From: Bacillota bacterium
Lineage (GTDB): Bacteria > Bacillota > UBA4882 > UBA8346
Assembly: GCA_023435225.1 (NCBI GenBank)
Contig: JAEYRX010000051.1
Coordinates: 8,226-72,225, forward strand
DNA length: 64,000 nt
Reading direction: 5' to 3'
Shown: piece by piece, positions 61,234 through 64,000 of the stretch
How positions within the stretch are numbered: position 1 is the first letter of the stretch
Layout of the letters: each line of letters starts with the position of its first letter
Translations under genes and position numbers: made by a program
The notes under the pieces: model-generated
Databases searched by the model: none
Told to the model about the DNA's origin: nothing
What the model saw: the letters and a program-made list of their open reading frames with translations, nothing else

Positions 61234-61827
61234 TTACAGTAATTTTTTCCCTTGTATTAACTCTAATAAATATGTAACTCCTTGACTGTCTATTCTTGAT
61301 AATAACAACAAACAAGCTTTAACATCAGCTCCGGCCCGGTGAGCTCCGTTTACAACAATCTGATGGTCTCTTATCAAATTTTGTAAAGCTTTTGAAACAA
61401 AACCCTTCTTCCGCCAATTAATTCCGCTCATCGAACAATACCAAGGTTTTTTAAGAACCGAAGGGAAAATTCTTTTAACAAATCCATGATCAAATCTAGC
61501 ATTATGAGCGATGATGAATTCAGCCGCCTCAAAAATGGCTTCAATTCTCTGCCGGTCCAGATTTTTCCCGGCCACCATTTTTTTGGTAATACCATGTATT
61601 CTGGCGGCGCTGCCGGATATTGGACAAGTTGGTTCCCGCAAACCGACATATTCATCAATTATCCCTTTAATCTCACCCGTATTCGGATCAAAAGCAAATA
61701 AAGTTATTGCCAACTCAACTATCTCATCAACCGCCCAATTTAATCCGGTGGTTTCAACGTCGATGAAGGCTGCTTTACGCCAAGACGGGTCGAATTCGGA
61801 TTGTATGTAAGTTAATTCCTGAATCAT
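61234..61827 (-). CDS. DnaQ-like 3'-5' exonuclease
   Basis: 197 residues. DEDDh exonuclease motifs: ExoI FIDVETTGLNWAVDEIVELA (Asp and Glu), ExoII HNARFDHGFV (Asp), ExoIII HRAGADVKA (His and Asp). It is of the PolC/DinG/epsilon-like domain size, without polymerase domains. It may proof-read or trim nucleic acids. The start follows AAGGAAA. Lies between the DUF3795 and lepA genes on the same strand, with no terminator seen on its 5' side except the lepA one. Confidence 0.88.
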   Translation of the reverse strand: MIQELTYIQSEFDPSWRKAAFIDVETTGLNWAVDEIVELAITLFAFDPNTGEIKGIIDEYVGLREPTCPISGSAARIHGITKKMVAGKNLDRQRIEAIFEAAEFIIAHNARFDHGFVKRIFPSVLKKPWYCSMSGINWRKKGFVSKALQNLIRDHQIVVNGAHRAGADVKACLLLLSRIDSQGVTYLLELIQGKKLL

Positions 61828-61946
61828 AATATTTCCTTATATTTACAAAGAAGATTTAATTGTTATTATTCTCCGGTTGATAAATGGTTACCTGTTTTTA
61901 ATATTAACTTTTTTTATTTTTTAATCATAATCAATATTTTAAAAAA

Positions 61947-61982
61947 GCTGCTGCAAATATTTCTAATTATTTTGCAGCAGCC
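61947..61982 (-). terminator. Terminator of lepA
   Basis: Minus strand GCTGCTGCAAA...TTTGCAGCAGC, an 11-bp perfect stem followed by TTTTTT. Confidence 0.88.
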
Positions 61983-62004
61983 CTTCTTTAAATTATCTTT
62001 TATA

Positions 62005-63804
62005 CTAATCTTCAATTTTTAAAACTGCCAAGAAAGCTTCTTGCGGTACTTCGACCGTTCCCAATTGCTTCATCCGTCTTTTGCCCTCTTTTTGTTTCTC
62101 CAGCAGTTTTCGTTTCCGCGTAATATCACCGCCGTAACATTTGGCTAAAACATCTTTACGCATTGCCTTAATGGTTTCCCGGGCGATAATCTTATTCCCA
62201 ATGGCTGCTTGAATTGGAACTTCAAATAATTGGCGTGGAATAATCTCTTTCAACTTCTCCGCCAGTTGCCTGCCGCGTTGGTAAGCTTTCTCCCGGTGGA
62301 CAATAGCTGATAAAGCATCAACTATTTTATCATTAATCATAATATCCATTTTTACCAGTTCCGATTCTTTATGTCCCAGATATTCATAGTCCAGTGAAGC
62401 ATAGCCCCGGGAGCGGGATTTAAGCTTGTCGAAAAAGTCCATTAATATCTCGGCTAAAGGTAGTTCGTAAGTGAGCATTACCCGGGTCTCGGTTAGGTAT
62501 TCCATATTCTTGAAAGTACCTCTTTTTTCCTGACAAAGATCCATAATAGTACCCACAAATTCACTGGGTAGAATAATAGTAGCTTTTACTACCGGTTCCT
62601 CCAAATGGTCCAGGTAATTGGCTGCCGGCAATTCCGCCGGGTTGGAGATCTCTTTTACTTCTCCGCTGGTTAAATAAACTTTATAGACAACGCTGGGAGC
62701 AGTAGCGATTAAATTTAAATCATACTCTCGTTCCAAACGTTCTTGAATTATCTCCATATGCAATAAGCCCAAAAAACCGCAACGGAAACCAAAACCAAGG
62801 GCGGTAGAGTTCTCCGGCTCAAAGACTAAAGAAGCGTCATTGAGGTTTAGCTTTTCCAAAGCATCTCGCAGATCGCCGTAAGCGGCGTTATCAACCGGGT
62901 ATAAGCCGCAATAAACCATCGGTTGAACTTTCCGATAACCCGGTAAAGGCATCAAGGCTGAATTATCAACGTCTGTAATGGTATCTCCGACTTGGACATC
63001 CTTGACATTCTTCATCGAAGCAACTACAAAGCCAACTTCCCCGGCCAGTAATTCCTTAGCCGGAGTCATCACCGGCCGGAAAGTGCCAAGTTCGGTAACT
63101 TCAAATTCTTTTTTCGAGGCCATCATCCTTATTTCTTGGCCGATGGAAAGTCGGCCTTCCATAACCCGGACATAAGCAATTACTCCCCGATAAGAATCAA
63201 ACAAAGAGTCAAAGATCAAAGCTCGTAAAGGTAAACGCATATCACCGGCCGGCGGTTTAATCCGGTGCACTATGGCTTCTAAAATATCTTCAGTCCCCAT
63301 ACCGGTTTTAGCGCTGGTCATTAGACATTCATCGGGACTAATACCGATAATATCCTTTATTTCTTCCATTACCCGTTCCGGTTCAGCGCTTGGCAAATCA
63401 ATCTTATTGATTACCGGGATAATATCGAGGTTTAACTCAAGCGCCAGATAAAGATTAGCAATAGTCTGCGCTTCGACGCCTTGAGTAGCGTCAACTACCA
63501 ATAACGCCCCATCACAAGCTTTTAAAGAACGGGATACTTCATAGGTAAAGTCAACATGGCCGGGAGTATCAATCAGATTCAAAATATAGATTTCCCCATT
63601 TTTAGCCCGGTATTGTAACCTTACTGCTTGAGCTTTGATTGTTATGCCTCGTTCCCTTTCCAAATCCATGGAATCAAGGACTTGTTCGGTCATTTCCCGT
63701 TGACTTAAAGCTCCGGTATATTCCAATAACCGGTCAGCCAAGGTTGATTTACCATGATCAATATGAGCAATGATGCAAAAGTTTCTAATGTTGGTTTGAA
63801 TCAA
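62005..63804 (-). CDS. lepA: Elongation factor 4 (LepA)
   Basis: About 599 residues. G1 AHIDHGKSTLADRL, G2 RERGITIKAQ, G3 DTPGHVDFTYEVSRSLKACDG, G4 NKIDLP; the LepA-specific C-terminal domain ends DITRKRKLLEKQKEGKRRMKQLGTVEVPQEAFLAVL. It back-translocates stalled ribosomes. I prefer a TTG start at 63804: GGAGG lies 8 nt before it, inside a reading that would otherwise begin at ATG 63819, which has no site. A composite repeat lies about 60 bp upstream. Confidence 0.95.
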   Translation of the reverse strand: MIQTNIRNFCIIAHIDHGKSTLADRLLEYTGALSQREMTEQVLDSMDLERERGITIKAQAVRLQYRAKNGEIYILNLIDTPGHVDFTYEVSRSLKACDGALLVVDATQGVEAQTIANLYLALELNLDIIPVINKIDLPSAEPERVMEEIKDIIGISPDECLMTSAKTGMGTEDILEAIVHRIKPPAGDMRLPLRALIFDSLFDSYRGVIAYVRVMEGRLSIGQEIRMMASKKEFEVTELGTFRPVMTPAKELLAGEVGFVVASMKNVKDVQVGDTITDVDNSALMPLPGYRKVQPMVYCGLYPVDNAAYGDLRDALEKLNLNDASLVFEPENSTALGFGFRCGFLGLLHMEIIQERLEREYDLNLIATAPSVVYKVYLTSGEVKEISNPAELPAANYLDHLEEPVVKATIILPSEFVGTIMDLCQEKRGTFKNMEYLTETRVMLTYELPLAEILMDFFDKLKSRSRGYASLDYEYLGHKESELVKMDIMINDKIVDALSAIVHREKAYQRGRQLAEKLKEIIPRQLFEVPIQAAIGNKIIARETIKAMRKDVLAKCYGGDITRKRKLLEKQKEGKRRMKQLGTVEVPQEAFLAVLKIED

Positions 63805-63878
63805 TAAAAAATCCTCCATAAATAATAATCTTTAAAACAACAAAATCATGACCAATATTATCACTTATTGTTTCTATA

Positions 63879-64000
63879 TAGGATGAAATAAATTCTTTAT
63901 ATAAAATTTGCATTCCTAAAGCCGAATGCAAATGCTATCAAATTGGTATTTATTTCATCCTATTACAGCTGTAATAAGTTGAATTAAATTCATTGACTCT
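63879..64000 (+). mobile_element. Two-hairpin composite element, copy C4 (upstream of lepA), cut by window end
   Basis: Identical to C1 for unit 1 (63879-63962), linker TTACAGCTGTAA (63963-63974) and the first 26 nt of unit 2. Left flank is TA. The right part lies outside the window. Confidence 0.85.

Noticed and set aside
1..64000. tRNA, rRNA or a transposase gene
   Set aside because: Scanned by eye for CCA-type acceptor arms, T-loop GTTCGANTC and DDE/Y1 transposase blocks; none convincing was found. A tRNA scan would be decisive.

Overview
The window comes from an AT-rich, endospore-lineage Bacillota (Firmicutes; clostridia-like or a deep-branching relative). The signs are a Spo0E-like phosphatase, two T-boxes, a lysine riboswitch, a c-di-GMP-I riboswitch, a CIRCE/HrcA heat-shock operon, strong GGAGG ribosome binding sites and FlgM. 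An archaeal-like (group III) chaperonin inside the hsp70 operon narrows this to the Firmicutes lineages known to carry that gene. No genus is claimed. No rRNA, tRNA, CRISPR array or transposase gene was seen.

Layout. 1-6432 (minus): a beta-mannan/manno-oligosaccharide operon (GH130 phosphorylase, sugar-binding protein, two permeases, AGE-type 2-epimerase, and a DUF5060 glycoside hydrolase cut by the window start). 6811-11772: DUF5665 membrane protein, type-2 isoleucyl-tRNA synthetase, SpeE-like protein and a T-box. 12955-16955 (plus): panB-panC-panD, a P-loop kinase and coaBC, i.e. pantothenate and CoA synthesis. 17155-28443: a FAD oxidoreductase, GNAT, SDR, a chemotaxis receptor, a 1435-residue secreted PHP-domain protein, a Spo0E-like protein and several dead gene fragments. 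28625-32218 (plus): T-box, citramalate-synthase-like gene, msrAB, secreted nuclease. 32334-41432 (minus): nadE and the operon hrcA-cpn(III)-grpE-dnaK-dnaJ behind promoter and CIRCE. 41563-49654 (minus): a decayed PocR/corrinoid gene, a FliD-like protein, an mglBAC galactose/glucose transporter and hemW. 50016-56488: TIM-barrel isomerase, Na/Pi transporter, a complete subclass-B1 metallo-beta-lactamase, TIGR04076 protein, GNAT, dapA. 56851-58280: asd under a lysine riboswitch. 58390-60671 (plus): flgM, then a membrane GAF protein behind a c-di-GMP riboswitch, then a small protein. 60678-63804 (minus): DUF3795 protein, DnaQ-like exonuclease, lepA.

The most unusual property is the intergenic DNA. 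It holds several families of short non-autonomous hairpin elements, some with target-site duplications readable directly: a 98-bp family with YTAR duplications (three copies, one inside a TlpA-like gene); an 82-84-bp TA-flanked family that mostly occurs as fused two-hairpin composites just upstream of genes; a ~150-bp family with TSDs of 8 bp (copy 1) and at least 6 bp (copy 2), one copy of which carries a TA-type element nested in it; and a family of about 120-215 bp with a TATTGTAT core. At least four genes are pseudogenes. No mobilising transposase lies in the window, so these elements must be moved in trans or be relics.
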